Numbered from the stretch's first letter, positions 14,191 through 22,799 are shown. The stretch is DNA of 64,000 bases from Planctomycetota bacterium (GCA_016792805.1 JAEUHX010000054.1:1-64000), one strand, 5' to 3'. The notes: generated by a model from the letters alone, not told the origin. Translations and numbers: made by a program.

Positions 14191-15320
14191 GTATCGCCGT
14201 TCTGTGCACCCTGGGGAGGAGCTTTCGAGGCCTCATCCTTGGGATCGGCGAGCTCAAACGCGACGGCGAGAGTGAAATCGCCCGGCGGTCCATTTTTTGT
14301 GAACTTTCCCAGGCCGTGGAACGTCCCGCGCGCCACGACGTCGAACTTGGTGAGCGTCTCGCCCTTCGACTCGATCTCGCCGTACAGCGAGCAGACATAC
14401 CAGCGGTCTGCGCGCTTCGCCCGCAGGGAAACTTCACCTTTCAGAATGTAGCCTTTCTTGGACGGCTGGAGGTCGATCTCGGCCTTCTCGATGTCGTCGA
14501 GAGTCCATAGATCGGGTTCGCCGCGGGTGAAGTCGTTGAGGTGATAGATAACAAATCGCCTCTTGAGAGCCTCGGAGAGATCGCCGCGCGCGAGCGCCCG
14601 CGCCTCGCTCGATTTGATCCAGAGGTGCTCGCGGCCGATCGACTCTCGGAAGATCTTTTGGTGGCCGTGGGCCTCGCCCTTCCATGCGGGCGCCTCGAGG
14701 ATCTTCGAGAAGCAGGCGACGACGACCGCATCCTTGGGAATCTGCCGGAAGCGGTTGTTCTCGTGCTTGTCGGGCACCCATGCGCTCTTCGCCTTGTAGC
14801 TGCTCGCGACGGACTGAAGATTCTTCAGTAGAAGATTGGGGTCGCGCGAATTCCACCCGTAGAAGAGATTGCCCTCGGGATCAAAAATATAGAAACCCTG
14901 GGTGGTCTTGCCGAGCGTCGTGCCTTCGCGCTGGAGAACGACCTTCTGATAGAAGCGCGAAACCGGGTCCGTATTGTGCTCGTAATAGTAAATATCGGTG
15001 GCGACGCAGACGAATTTCGTCTTCAGCAGCTCGATCGCTTCCGGATTTGTGAACGTGGACCCACGGTCCAGCACGCCATTGTTTCAGGTACAACCAAGCG
15101 GGTGGCCGTTCATGGCCCAGAGGAAGATCGGCTTCTTCGTCTCCTGGGCCTTCGTGCGAGCCTTCAGCATGTCGATCGTCCAGGGGACCTGCTCCCACAG
15201 CTCCTTGGTTTCCGGAGTGAGTCGATCGTGGATGGAGCGGAACTCCTCGGGGCCAAGCGGTAGAACGCCGCCGCCCGCCTGGACCAGCAGGGCGAGAACG
15301 CACGTGGCGAGGCTTCGCAT
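14178..15320 (-). CDS. Secreted thioredoxin-like protein with in-frame TGA (candidate selenoprotein)
   Basis: Read through the TGA at 15084-15086, the gene is 380 aa. It starts at the ATG at 15320, with a signal peptide (MRSLATCVLALLVQAGGG). The thioredoxin-like segment is KKPIFLWAMNGHPLGCT, then the TGA at codon 79, then NNGVLDRGSTF, and the downstream family pattern of a Glu/Leu helix followed by KFVCVATDI. The Cys77-Thr-TGA79 spot matches the redox-active position of thioredoxin-like proteins. The reading frame and protein character continue unchanged on both sides of the TGA, and a hairpin of bacterial SECIS type follows it. The real terminator is a second TGA at 14178. The C-terminal half (from about 200) is an unknown domain rich in Lys/Asp. 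Alternatives: a nonsense mutation, or a shorter protein restarting at GTG 15074 without signal peptide. Confidence 0.65.
15057..15086 (-). promoter_or_regulatory. Putative bacterial SECIS hairpin after in-frame TGA
   Basis: On the minus strand, TGA (15086-15084) is followed after 14 nt by GGACC-GTG-GGTCC (15069-15057), a perfect 5-bp stem with a loop that begins with G. An extra U-A pair with a bulged C and further G-C/G-U pairs can extend the stem. The TGA-to-loop distance is 19 nt. Published bacterial SECIS models ask for a short stem-loop within roughly 16-37 nt of the TGA with G in the first loop positions, and this fits. Confidence 0.5.
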
Positions 15321-15326
15321 GGCGGG

Positions 15327-15332
15327 AGTGTA
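15327..15332 (-). promoter_or_regulatory. Possible -10 element of the candidate selenoprotein gene
   Basis: TACACT on the minus strand, 6 nt upstream of the ATG at 15320, consistent with a leaderless transcript. The 80-bp spacer to the divergent acetyl-CoA synthetase gene also contains TACACT on the plus strand near 15358, so the region may be bidirectional. Confidence 0.35.
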
Positions 15333-15400
15333 GCGGCTGGAAGCCGGCGCAAGCCGGTACACTCGCGCCCCGACATCGGCCCCCTGCACCGTCCTTCGCC

Positions 15401-17143
15401 ATGCCCTACGAAACGATTCGCAAGCCCCAGAAACTCTCCTTCGAGACGCAGATGCCGGACTGGGCGACCGCTCGGCAACAATTCACCTGGGAGTCGCTGA
15501 AGGAGGTGCTCCGCGGCATCCCGGGCGGCGGGTTCAACCTCGAGTATGAGTGCATCGAGCGACACTGCGAGGAAGGGCGCGGCGGCGACCTGGCCTTCAC
15601 TTGGGAAGGGAAGGACGGCAGCGCGCGAACCTACACGTTCGATGACATGCGCAAGGAGATCAATCGGATCGCGAACGTGCTGTCGAGCCTCGGAGTGAAG
15701 AAAGGAGACCGCGTCTTCTGGTTTCTGGACCGCGTGCCTGAGCTCTATTTGGGGCTTCTTGCAACGCTGAAGTGCGGCGCGGTTGCGGGGCCGCTGTTCA
15801 GCGCGTTTGGCCCAGAGGCCGTGCGCGACCGCGTGCAGGACGCCGGCGCAAAAGTGATTGTCACTTCTCCGGCGCTCGTGGGCCGCGTGTATGAAGTGAT
15901 TCGCGAGCTTCCGAAGCTTGAGACCATCGTGATCACCGACCGCGCCGGCACGGGCGGGCACCGCTATCTGCCGGGGGAGATCTCGCTCGAATGCGCCGTG
16001 GCGGGGGCGTCGGATCGGTTCGACGTCGTGCGCACGAGCCCCGAGGATTTCTCGATTATGCATTACACGTCGGGCACGACCGGGAAGCCCAAGGGAGCGG
16101 CCCATGTGCACATGGCGGCCTTCGGCCACTACCACACGGCGCGCATCTGCCTCGAGCTGCGGCGCGGGGCGCGCTATTGGTGCACGGCCGATCCAGGCTG
16201 GGTGACGGGCACGAGCTACGGGATCTTCGGTCCATGGCTCAATGGCGCGCACGTTTTTGTGACAGAGGCCGGGTTCGACGCCGAGCGCTGGTATCAATTC
16301 ATTCAGAAACACCGTATTCAGATCTGGTACACGGCGCCAACGGCGATTCGCATGCTCATGAAGGGGGGCGAGGATCTGCCCAAGAAGTACGATTTCACTT
16401 CGGTGTATTTCGCCGGCAGCGTCGGCGAGCCGCTCAATCCGGAGGCCGTCGTTTGGGGGCAGCGGGTGCTCGGGCTCGTCTTCCACGATAATTGGTGGCA
16501 GACGGAGACGGGCTGCATCCAGGTTTCCAATTATGCGACGCAAGCGGTGAAGCCGGGGTCGATGGGGCGTCCCATTCCCGGCACCGAAGCGGAGGTGGTC
16601 GATCCCGACGGGAAGCCGTGCCCCGCCGGCGTTGAAGGCGATCTCGTGCTGAAGCCGGGCTGGCCGTCGATGTTCCGCACCTATTGGCGCCGGCCTGATC
16701 TTTATAAATCGCGGTTCAAGAAAGGGTGGTATTACAGCGGCGACCGCGCGAAGAAGGACGCCGATGGTTACATCTGGTTCATCGGGCGCGACGACGATGT
16801 GATCAATACCGCGGGCCACCTCGTCGGACCCTTCGAAGTGGAGAGTGCACTCATCGAGCATCCGGCCGTTGCGGAGGCGGGCGTCATCGGGAAGCCCGAC
16901 CCGGAGCGCATGGAGGTCGTGAAGGCCTTCGTGTCGCTCAAGAAGGGCTTCGCGCCGACGGAGGATCTGAAGCGCGAGCTGGCGGATTTCGTCCGCAAAC
17001 GGCTCGCGGCACACGCCTACCCGCGTGAGATCGAGTTTCTCGACGGCCTTCCGAAGACCCGCAGCGGCAAGATCATGCGTCGGCTTCTCAAGGCCAAGGA
17101 GCTGGGACTTCCGCTCGGGGATACGAGCACGCTCGAGGAGTGA
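15401..17143 (+). CDS. acsA: Acetyl-CoA synthetase (AMP-forming)
   Basis: 580 aa, close to the length of Bacillus-type AcsA. Adenylate-forming motifs are complete: MHYTSGTTGKPKGAAHVH near residue 220, the acetate-pocket region WVTGTSYGIFGPW, then NWWQTETG, YYSGDRAKKD, and the hinge GRDDDVINTAGH. The C-terminal PKTRSGKIMRR contains the lysine (about 555) that is typically acetylated to switch the enzyme off. It converts acetate, ATP and CoA to acetyl-CoA in the cytoplasm. No acetyltransferase/deacetylase pair is adjacent. The start context is CTTCGCCATG with no Shine-Dalgarno. Confidence 0.95.
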   Translation: MPYETIRKPQKLSFETQMPDWATARQQFTWESLKEVLRGIPGGGFNLEYECIERHCEEGRGGDLAFTWEGKDGSARTYTFDDMRKEINRIANVLSSLGVKKGDRVFWFLDRVPELYLGLLATLKCGAVAGPLFSAFGPEAVRDRVQDAGAKVIVTSPALVGRVYEVIRELPKLETIVITDRAGTGGHRYLPGEISLECAVAGASDRFDVVRTSPEDFSIMHYTSGTTGKPKGAAHVHMAAFGHYHTARICLELRRGARYWCTADPGWVTGTSYGIFGPWLNGAHVFVTEAGFDAERWYQFIQKHRIQIWYTAPTAIRMLMKGGEDLPKKYDFTSVYFAGSVGEPLNPEAVVWGQRVLGLVFHDNWWQTETGCIQVSNYATQAVKPGSMGRPIPGTEAEVVDPDGKPCPAGVEGDLVLKPGWPSMFRTYWRRPDLYKSRFKKGWYYSGDRAKKDADGYIWFIGRDDDVINTAGHLVGPFEVESALIEHPAVAEAGVIGKPDPERMEVVKAFVSLKKGFAPTEDLKRELADFVRKRLAAHAYPREIEFLDGLPKTRSGKIMRRLLKAKELGLPLGDTSTLEE

Positions 17144-17265
17144 TCACCGGGGTTCTGCGCCGGGGCGAGCCGAGTCGTACGAAGTAAGAGCGGGGGGATT
17201 TGCCCGCTCGGCTGGACTTTCGCTCCCGTGCGAACGACGGTTCCGTCGACAACCCAAGCGACTCC

Positions 17266-19068
17266 ATGGCCCGCACTGCAGCCCACCACGCAGCGACTGT
17301 CGCGCTCGTCGGAATGCTCGGGCTCGTCTGGTGGCTTGGGCACCCCGATCTGTATCGTGAGCGAGGCGGTGCCAGCTCAGAAGTTGGCTTCCGGATGGAG
17401 GAAGTTTCCGCTGCCTCCGGACTCGTGTTCTCGCATCGAGAGGCCGAGTTCGACGCAAAGATCAGAAATGTGATGCCGCACGTCGCGGGCGTCGGCGCCT
17501 CGGCATCCGTGGCCGACTTCGACGCGGACGGGCACGACGATCTTTATGTGACGAGCAGCGCCGCGGGAGCGCCAAATGCACTGTTCCGGAACCGCGGCGA
17601 CGGCAGCTTCGAAGACGTGGCGGTCGCCCTGGGGGTCGCGGAATGCAACTCGAAGGAGCTTGGCGCGTCGATGGGGTCGATTTGGGGCGATCTCGATAAC
17701 GACGGATTTGAAGAGCTGCTCGTATACAAATACGGAAAGCTTCAGCTCTTTCAGAACCACGGAGGCAAGCGGTTCGAAGACGTGACGAAGGTCTCCGGCC
17801 TGCTGCGGCATTTCAACAGCAACGCCGCCGTGTTCTTCGATTACGACCGAGACGGCCTGCTCGATCTCTACGTCGCCGGGTACTTTTCGGAGAAGCACGA
17901 TCTGTATGCTCTTGAGACTACGAAGATCATGCAGAACAGCTTTGAGTTCGCCACGAACGGCGGTCATAACGCGCTTTTCCGCAACGAAGGGGGTCTGCGG
18001 TTTCGAGACGTGACGGCGGAAACGGCCTCCGACTGCGAGCGATGGACTCTCGCCGTCGGGTCCGCCGACTTCGACGGAAACGGCTACCCGGATTTGTATC
18101 TTGCGAACGACTACGGCCCCGAGGTGCTGCTGCTGAACCGCCGCGGCAAGCGATTCGAGCCCGCCGAGGATGTCGGACTCAGCGATACGAGCAAGAGCGG
18201 AATGGCCGTCGCGATGGGCGACGTGCGCAATCGCGGAGCCGTCGATGTGTATGTCACCAATATTTCGAAGAAGGGATTTTTATTCCAGGGCAACAACCTT
18301 CGCTTGAATCTGCTCGGAGATCCCAGGTCCCGCATGCGCAACGTCGCCGAAGGCGATGTGGCCGACGCCGGCTGGTCCTGGGGTGCACAATTCGGCGATT
18401 TCGACAATGACGGAGCCCTCGATATTTTTGTGGCGAACGGCTTCATTTCGGGAAACCCTAAGAAAGACTATTGGTATGACATGGGGCGCGTCGCGGGTGG
18501 CGTCAACGCGACTTTCGAAGACGCGACCAGCTGGGCTCCGATCGCAGATCGCACGCTCTCGGGTTATGAGCGCTCCCGAGTGCTCCACAACGATGGACAG
18601 GGCGATTTCGCCGACGTCGCCGAGGCGGTCGGCGTCACCGACCTGCTCGACGGCCGCGCCGTCTCCGTCGCGGACTTCGCCCACAGAGGCGCCCTCGATG
18701 TCGCCGTGGCCAATCAACGCGAGCGTCTCCTGCTCTACCGAGCCGTGGCGCCCAGTGAGCACGATTGGATTCAGATCCGCCTCGTCGGCGCGGCAGGCGC
18801 CCGCGGCGGCGCCAGCAACCGAAGCGCCATCGGCGCGTCGATCGTTCTTGAGTGGGAAAATGCTAAGAATCAAAAGCTTCGCCAGGTTCGCGTCGTCGAC
18901 GGAGGCTGCGGCATGAGTTCTCAAAATTCGCGTGCGATCCACTTCGGGCTCGGTGCCAATGCTCGCATCCTGCGTGCCACAATTCGCTGGCCTTCGGGTC
19001 GCGAGCAGATCCTGACAGAAGGACTCGCCCCGCGAACGCTGCGCGTCGTTCAGGAGCCGTCGCTGTGA
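17266..19068 (+). CDS. CRTAC1-type protein: FG-GAP/VCBS propeller with ASPIC/UnbV domain
   Basis: 600 aa. The N-terminus has one hydrophobic helix at about 11-26 that could be a signal anchor. At least five calcium-type repeats follow (ADFDADGHDDLYVTSS, GDLDNDGFEELLVYKYG, FDYDRDGLLDLYVAG, ADFDGNGYPDLYLAND, GDFDNDGALDIFVAN), typical of integrin-like beta propellers. The ASPIC/UnbV module forms the C-terminus, ending with RNA..IRWPSGREQ-type sequence (residues about 510-600). The function of this family is unsettled in bacteria; it is exported and probably Ca-binding. Its stop overlaps the GTG of the RnfD-like gene, so the pair is likely functional. Confidence 0.85.
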   Translation: MARTAAHHAATVALVGMLGLVWWLGHPDLYRERGGASSEVGFRMEEVSAASGLVFSHREAEFDAKIRNVMPHVAGVGASASVADFDADGHDDLYVTSSAAGAPNALFRNRGDGSFEDVAVALGVAECNSKELGASMGSIWGDLDNDGFEELLVYKYGKLQLFQNHGGKRFEDVTKVSGLLRHFNSNAAVFFDYDRDGLLDLYVAGYFSEKHDLYALETTKIMQNSFEFATNGGHNALFRNEGGLRFRDVTAETASDCERWTLAVGSADFDGNGYPDLYLANDYGPEVLLLNRRGKRFEPAEDVGLSDTSKSGMAVAMGDVRNRGAVDVYVTNISKKGFLFQGNNLRLNLLGDPRSRMRNVAEGDVADAGWSWGAQFGDFDNDGALDIFVANGFISGNPKKDYWYDMGRVAGGVNATFEDATSWAPIADRTLSGYERSRVLHNDGQGDFADVAEAVGVTDLLDGRAVSVADFAHRGALDVAVANQRERLLLYRAVAPSEHDWIQIRLVGAAGARGGASNRSAIGASIVLEWENAKNQKLRQVRVVDGGCGMSSQNSRAIHFGLGANARILRATIRWPSGREQILTEGLAPRTLRVVQEPSL

Positions 19069-19946
19069 GCGCCATCACTGCAGTCGCGCCGCCGCTTCCG
19101 AGCGCCCGAAGCGGTTTCTGGTCGCGCATTGATCCGCGCTATCTTCAAGCCGGCCTTGCTACGACGATCCTGGTCGTCGGCCAGTGGAAGTTCGGAACCA
19201 TCGGGGGCTACGACCGGCTCCTGACGGCGCTCGTGTGCGCGCTCGGCTGCGAGACGCTCTTCTCCCTGCTGATTCGCAAGCGCTGGCCCGCGTGGCCGAG
19301 CGTCTATATCAGCGGGCTCTCGGTAGTGATTCTCACAAAACCGAATCCGTCCTCTCTGGCCTGGCCGCTGTCGCTCTGGCCATTCGCGCTCACAGCGCTC
19401 ATTTCGATCACGTCAAAGTACGTGATTACTTATCGAGGACGCCATCTTTTCAATCCAACCAATTTCGGCCTCTGCATGCTGCTGCTGCTGGCCTCCGATC
19501 AGGTTGCGCTCCTCAGCACGCAGTGGGGCAATGCCTGGGGAGCCCTCGCTCTGATTTGGGGATGGGGCACCTTGGTCGTCGTTCGGGCGAAAGTTCTTAC
19601 GATTACACTGACCTATCTGCTGAGCTTCAGCGCCCTTGCCTGGGTCCGGACGCTTGTGAACGGCAACAGCTATATCAACGAAGTGGCGCCGATCACGGGC
19701 CCCATGCTGACGCTGTTCATGTTCTTCATGGTGACTGATCCCGCCGTCGTGCCGAGCCGGCAGTGGGCGCGCATCGCCATGACGGTCGCCGTCGCGCTGC
19801 TGGAGTGCCTCTTCCGACTCCAAAATGAGTGGCGCCTCCCTGGGATGGATTGGGTTCTGATGGCGCCCCCGATGTTCGCCTACTTCCTGATCGGGCCAGT
19901 CACGCGCTGGCTCGACTTGCATTTCGCACCACGCCCCAGCGTGTAG
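19065..19946 (+). CDS. RnfD/NqrB-like polytopic membrane protein
   Basis: 293 aa, about eight to ten helices. It has two hallmarks of the NqrB/RnfD family: GRHLFNPTNFGL near residue 125, and ITGPMLTLFMFFMVTDPAVVPS near 209-230, where the threonines of related proteins hold a covalently bound or membrane-exposed flavin. The other Rnf/Nqr subunits are absent nearby, so this is not a complete sodium or proton pump. The start is the GTG at 19065 overlapping the previous stop. The pairing with the CRTAC1 protein suggests a membrane redox or anchoring partnership. Exact role unknown. Confidence 0.8.
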   Translation: MSAITAVAPPLPSARSGFWSRIDPRYLQAGLATTILVVGQWKFGTIGGYDRLLTALVCALGCETLFSLLIRKRWPAWPSVYISGLSVVILTKPNPSSLAWPLSLWPFALTALISITSKYVITYRGRHLFNPTNFGLCMLLLLASDQVALLSTQWGNAWGALALIWGWGTLVVVRAKVLTITLTYLLSFSALAWVRTLVNGNSYINEVAPITGPMLTLFMFFMVTDPAVVPSRQWARIAMTVAVALLECLFRLQNEWRLPGMDWVLMAPPMFAYFLIGPVTRWLDLHFAPRPSV

Positions 19947-20044
19947 CGGTCTCGAACCGAGTAGGTCGCCTTTTTGGGGCGTCCCAGTCACGGAAGCCGC
20001 CCCCCCGGTTGGTGATCGGTTCCTAGCTGCTGGCACCGGGGTCG

Positions 20045-20050
20045 TAGTAT
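20045..20050 (+). promoter_or_regulatory. Possible -10 element of the C39-like peptidase gene
   Basis: TAGTAT lies 8 nt before the ATG at 20059, with no Shine-Dalgarno. Same arrangement as gatB. Confidence 0.4.
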
Positions 20051-20058
20051 TCGGGCGC

Positions 20059-21141
20059 ATGGTTCTCGTTGCCGCGCCCTGGTTCTGTGCTGTGATTCTG
20101 GCTGCTGCGGCCGTATTCGAGGGCGACCGGATCGACCCGATGGCTTCGCAATCCTCCCAGCCGGCTTCGCGTCGAGCGCTCCGCACGCCGCCTGTCAAGG
20201 GCGCCTACTGGGTGGCGTTCGCCCCCTACGAGCTGAACACCGACGGCGCCCAGCTCTCGACGAGCGCCGTCCTTTGTGCAGAGCCGTTCGAGTCGATCGT
20301 GGTCTCGTTTTGTGGTGTCTTGCAGGAGGGTGCGATTGCTGAAGTCGAAGTGCAGCTTCAGACCGATTCGGGCTGGAGCGCCTTCGTGCCGATGCTAAAG
20401 GCGACGGGAGCGGCGAAGGGGACGCGATATGAGAGCATTCGACAAGCGCCCGGGGGAGGTCTTCAGCTAGAGGTCGATACGCTGAGTGTGCCCAACGGAA
20501 AGGAGGCCTACGGGTTTCAACTTCGCGTGCGGACGAAGGGCACTGTCGAGCTGCGTGCTCTCGCCGCAACATACTATAAAAAACAGGCGCCGGCTTTGCC
20601 CGTGGTCTCGTCCTCGCCTGCCTGGGGGACAGTGCTCGATGTGCCGCAGCGCTCGCAGGGCATCGAAGATCCTGCCCTCGCACATCGCATCTGCAGCCCG
20701 ACTTCTGTGGCCATGGTGTTGGAGTATCTCGGGGTCTCTCTGCCGACGGCTGAGGTGGCGCGGCGCTGCTACGACACGGCCTCGAATTTGTATGGAAACT
20801 GGTCTGTCAATGCTGCAGCCGCTTCCGAGATGCTCGGCGGGCCGGTTTACGCAGTGCGCGCGCGCTCCTTTGCCGAGATCGAGGCGGAGATTCTCTCGGG
20901 ACGCCCCGTCGTGCTGAGCCACTCTTGGAAGGCTGGAGAGCTCTCCGGCGCGCCGCTCGATGGCACTGCGGGACATCTGATTGTGGTTTGTGGATTTACT
21001 CCCGAGGGCGATCTCGTCGTCAACGACCCTGCCTTCCGCTCCGGGCAGGTTCGGCGTACCTACAAGCGCTCGGAGATTTGGAAGACTTGGCAACAGAACG
21101 CATCGGGAATTGTTTACCTGTTTCGCCCCAAGGAATCGTGA
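20059..21141 (+). CDS. Secreted C39-like cysteine peptidase
   Basis: 360 aa. N-terminal signal peptide (AAPWFCAVILAAAAVF). Residues about 50-190 form a beta-sandwich-like domain (SGWSAFVPMLKATG, FQLRVRTKGTVELR). The papain-like C39 family-2 domain starts at about 200: VPQRSQG, catalytic Cys near 211 in RICSPTSVAMVLEYLG, catalytic His near 305 in GHLIVVCGF, and the Asn/Asp in LVVNDPAF near 323. Such proteins cleave peptides or cell-wall-linked substrates outside the cytoplasm. The stop codon sits in the loop of a perfect 13-bp hairpin that may end transcription. Confidence 0.85.
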   Translation: MVLVAAPWFCAVILAAAAVFEGDRIDPMASQSSQPASRRALRTPPVKGAYWVAFAPYELNTDGAQLSTSAVLCAEPFESIVVSFCGVLQEGAIAEVEVQLQTDSGWSAFVPMLKATGAAKGTRYESIRQAPGGGLQLEVDTLSVPNGKEAYGFQLRVRTKGTVELRALAATYYKKQAPALPVVSSSPAWGTVLDVPQRSQGIEDPALAHRICSPTSVAMVLEYLGVSLPTAEVARRCYDTASNLYGNWSVNAAAASEMLGGPVYAVRARSFAEIEAEILSGRPVVLSHSWKAGELSGAPLDGTAGHLIVVCGFTPEGDLVVNDPAFRSGQVRRTYKRSEIWKTWQQNASGIVYLFRPKES

Positions 21142-21155
21142 CCGATTCCTTGGGG
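21126..21155 (+). terminator. 13-bp hairpin spanning the stop codon of the C39-like gene
   Basis: CCCCAAGGAATCG-TGAC-CGATTCCTTGGGG, perfect stem. The TGA stop is in the 4-nt loop. There is no T-run after it, so it may act as a Rho-dependent or RNA-stabilising structure rather than a classic intrinsic terminator. Confidence 0.55.
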
Positions 21156-21198
21156 ATTGATGACTCATCGCTTCTCTCGTCCTCGACCCGCTTTCACC

Positions 21199-21567
21199 AT
21201 GCCTCCCCGCGTCAACATTCAAGACACGCTCAAGACTCCGCCTTCGACGATGCGTGCGAGCTTCGACCCGCGCCCGATTCAGGGGAAAAGTGAGGATGAG
21301 CTGCTTCCGCAGGTCGCCCCGAAGGTCCCCGCCGGATCTCCGGGCTCGGAGCTTGCGGATCCCGTCGCGAAAGCACGGGCGTATGTGGATTCTTTCGGCG
21401 AAGCTCTGAAGGCACGCCTCGCGCCCGAGCGCGAGGCGATCTCGAAGCTGAACTTCGAGCAGCAAGTTCATTTCTTGGGCCGCGTGCTCGGCCTCGAGAT
21501 GAAGGCTGCCGCGACGCAGTGGGTCGCGCTCATCTATGTGAAGCGCGGCCTCGATAGTTACTGTTAG
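21199..21567 (+). CDS. Small soluble protein of unknown function
   Basis: 122 aa from the ATG at 21199 (context TTTCACCATG); an alternative in-frame ATG at 21157 abuts the hairpin and is less likely. The first ~55 residues are proline-rich and likely disordered. Residues about 60-122 form helices with KARAYVDSFGEALK and FEQQVHFLGRVLGLEMKAAATQWVALI. There is no signal peptide, no cysteine except near the C-terminus, and no recognised family. Confidence 0.55.
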   Translation: MPPRVNIQDTLKTPPSTMRASFDPRPIQGKSEDELLPQVAPKVPAGSPGSELADPVAKARAYVDSFGEALKARLAPEREAISKLNFEQQVHFLGRVLGLEMKAAATQWVALIYVKRGLDSYC

Positions 21568-21647
21568 ATTCGAAGGAGTTGTCTCGCTGCTCCCTGGAGC
21601 AGTGCGGAAGTCCACTTCGATCGCACTTTCCCTTCGCGCTCTGCTTC

Positions 21648-21780
21648 ATTCGCGCGTGCAAGCGCGCGCGAATGGGCCGGCGCATACGGCTCGATTCGAA
21701 GCACATGCGCGGATCGTTCTCTTGTGCCGTCGGCGCAAACGCCGACCGTACCGATCGATTCGATCTGTATGCTCGAATCG
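21648..21780. repeat. Three consecutive hairpins in the gene-free stretch before the SDR gene
   Basis: ATTCGCGCGTGC-AA-GCGCGCGCGAAT (21648-21673, one wobble), GTCGGCG-CAAA-CGCCGAC (21729-21746) and CGATTCGA-N9-TCGAATCG (21756-21780). They resemble the cluster at 8910-9345. The interval 21568-21830 holds no gene otherwise. Confidence 0.55.
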
Positions 21781-21830
21781 TTATTCCCTGCCGTAGGGCG
21801 CGGGCATCGGATGGCTATCGCGTCGGGCAG

Positions 21831-22799
21831 CTAGGTGCCCGTGCGCCACCAGGGACTTGCGCAGGCTTGACGCACACCTTCGGGGAAGGGCCGTGGCGCA
21901 AACTTGAGCTGCTCGCAGGAGTCCTGCGTCGGGTAGACGTGATCTTTCAAGAAAAAGCGCAGGTCGTTGCGTCGCGCGCTAATCTCGAGCTTCTTTTGTG
22001 GATTCGACGTCAGCAGATCTTGAACCGAGAGCCAGCGCTCCTTCAGTGCAATCGAGCCGTGCTGAATCTTGGCCGGCTTCCCCGTCATCGCAGCGCAGGC
22101 GTTTAGGAAATCGTCGTAGGCAATGCCGGGACCGGCGAGATGGTAGACCGCGTCCACGGCCATCCCATAGTGAAGGCAGGCTACAATTGCTTTTGCGACA
22201 TCACCCGCATGGACCGGCGCGATCCGAATCTTGCCGTCTCCGGGGACATCGAACTTCTCGCCACCCTCAATTTTCCGGAGGATCGGCCCAAGGAATCGCT
22301 GGTCCCCGGGACCGTAGATCGGCGCCGGACGGAAGACGGTCCACTCGAGATTGCTTCCACGAACTGGCTTTTCCGACGCCTTCTTGCTGTCGCGGAATTC
22401 ATTATAGATAAGGCTGTCGGTGCACTCGGCCGAAGAAAAATGTAAGAAGCGCTTTGTTTTGTGAGTCTTCTTCGTCGCGGCGATCAGGCCGCGCGTTCCG
22501 TAAATATTGATCTGATTCATCTCCTCCTTAGGGGCGGTCGGCGGCAGCGCCGCCAGATGCACCACCGCATCGCAGCCCTTCACATGGCCGACGTACTCAT
22601 CGGAGCGCTCATCGATATCACGCAGGTCGCCATGCACCACCTCCACGCGCGACGCATCGAACGGTGTGAGATCGGGTTGCGCGAGCGCTTTCTCGCGACC
22701 GGGTCGCAGAAAGCAACGCACCTCGACTCCGGCTGCGAGGAGCTCCGGAAGCAGATGCCGACCGACGAGACCGGTGGCGCCGGTGAGGAGGATCTTCAT
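21831..22799 (-). CDS. NAD-dependent epimerase/dehydratase-like SDR protein with altered active site
   Basis: 322 aa from the ATG at 22799. Rossmann motif at the N-terminus (KILLTGATGLVGRHLLPELL), then DLRD, DAVVHLAALP and FLHFSSAE. At the active site the usual Y-x3-K becomes FRDSK (near residue 155), so the catalytic tyrosine is replaced by phenylalanine unless the nearby Tyr-Asn-Glu tyrosine substitutes. Extended-SDR features follow (RPAPIYGPGDQRFLGPI, HAGDVAKAIVACL, YHLAGPG). It may bind sugar nucleotides or other NAD-linked substrates without normal oxidoreduction. It lies 58 nt downstream of the membrane/spermidine-synthase gene on the same strand. Confidence 0.85.
   Translation of the reverse strand: MKILLTGATGLVGRHLLPELLAAGVEVRCFLRPGREKALAQPDLTPFDASRVEVVHGDLRDIDERSDEYVGHVKGCDAVVHLAALPPTAPKEEMNQINIYGTRGLIAATKKTHKTKRFLHFSSAECTDSLIYNEFRDSKKASEKPVRGSNLEWTVFRPAPIYGPGDQRFLGPILRKIEGGEKFDVPGDGKIRIAPVHAGDVAKAIVACLHYGMAVDAVYHLAGPGIAYDDFLNACAAMTGKPAKIQHGSIALKERWLSVQDLLTSNPQKKLEISARRNDLRFFLKDHVYPTQDSCEQLKFAPRPFPEGVRQACASPWWRTGT

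Noticed and set aside
15074..15320. The TGA at 15084 as a simple pseudogene mutation
   Set aside because: Not excluded, but frame and protein character continue on both sides, the TGA sits at the redox position and a SECIS-like hairpin follows; kept as candidate selenoprotein with moderate confidence.
15164..17014. 616-aa minus-strand frame opposite acsA
   Set aside because: A shadow of the well-supported acetyl-CoA synthetase, with His/Arg-rich composition and no motifs.
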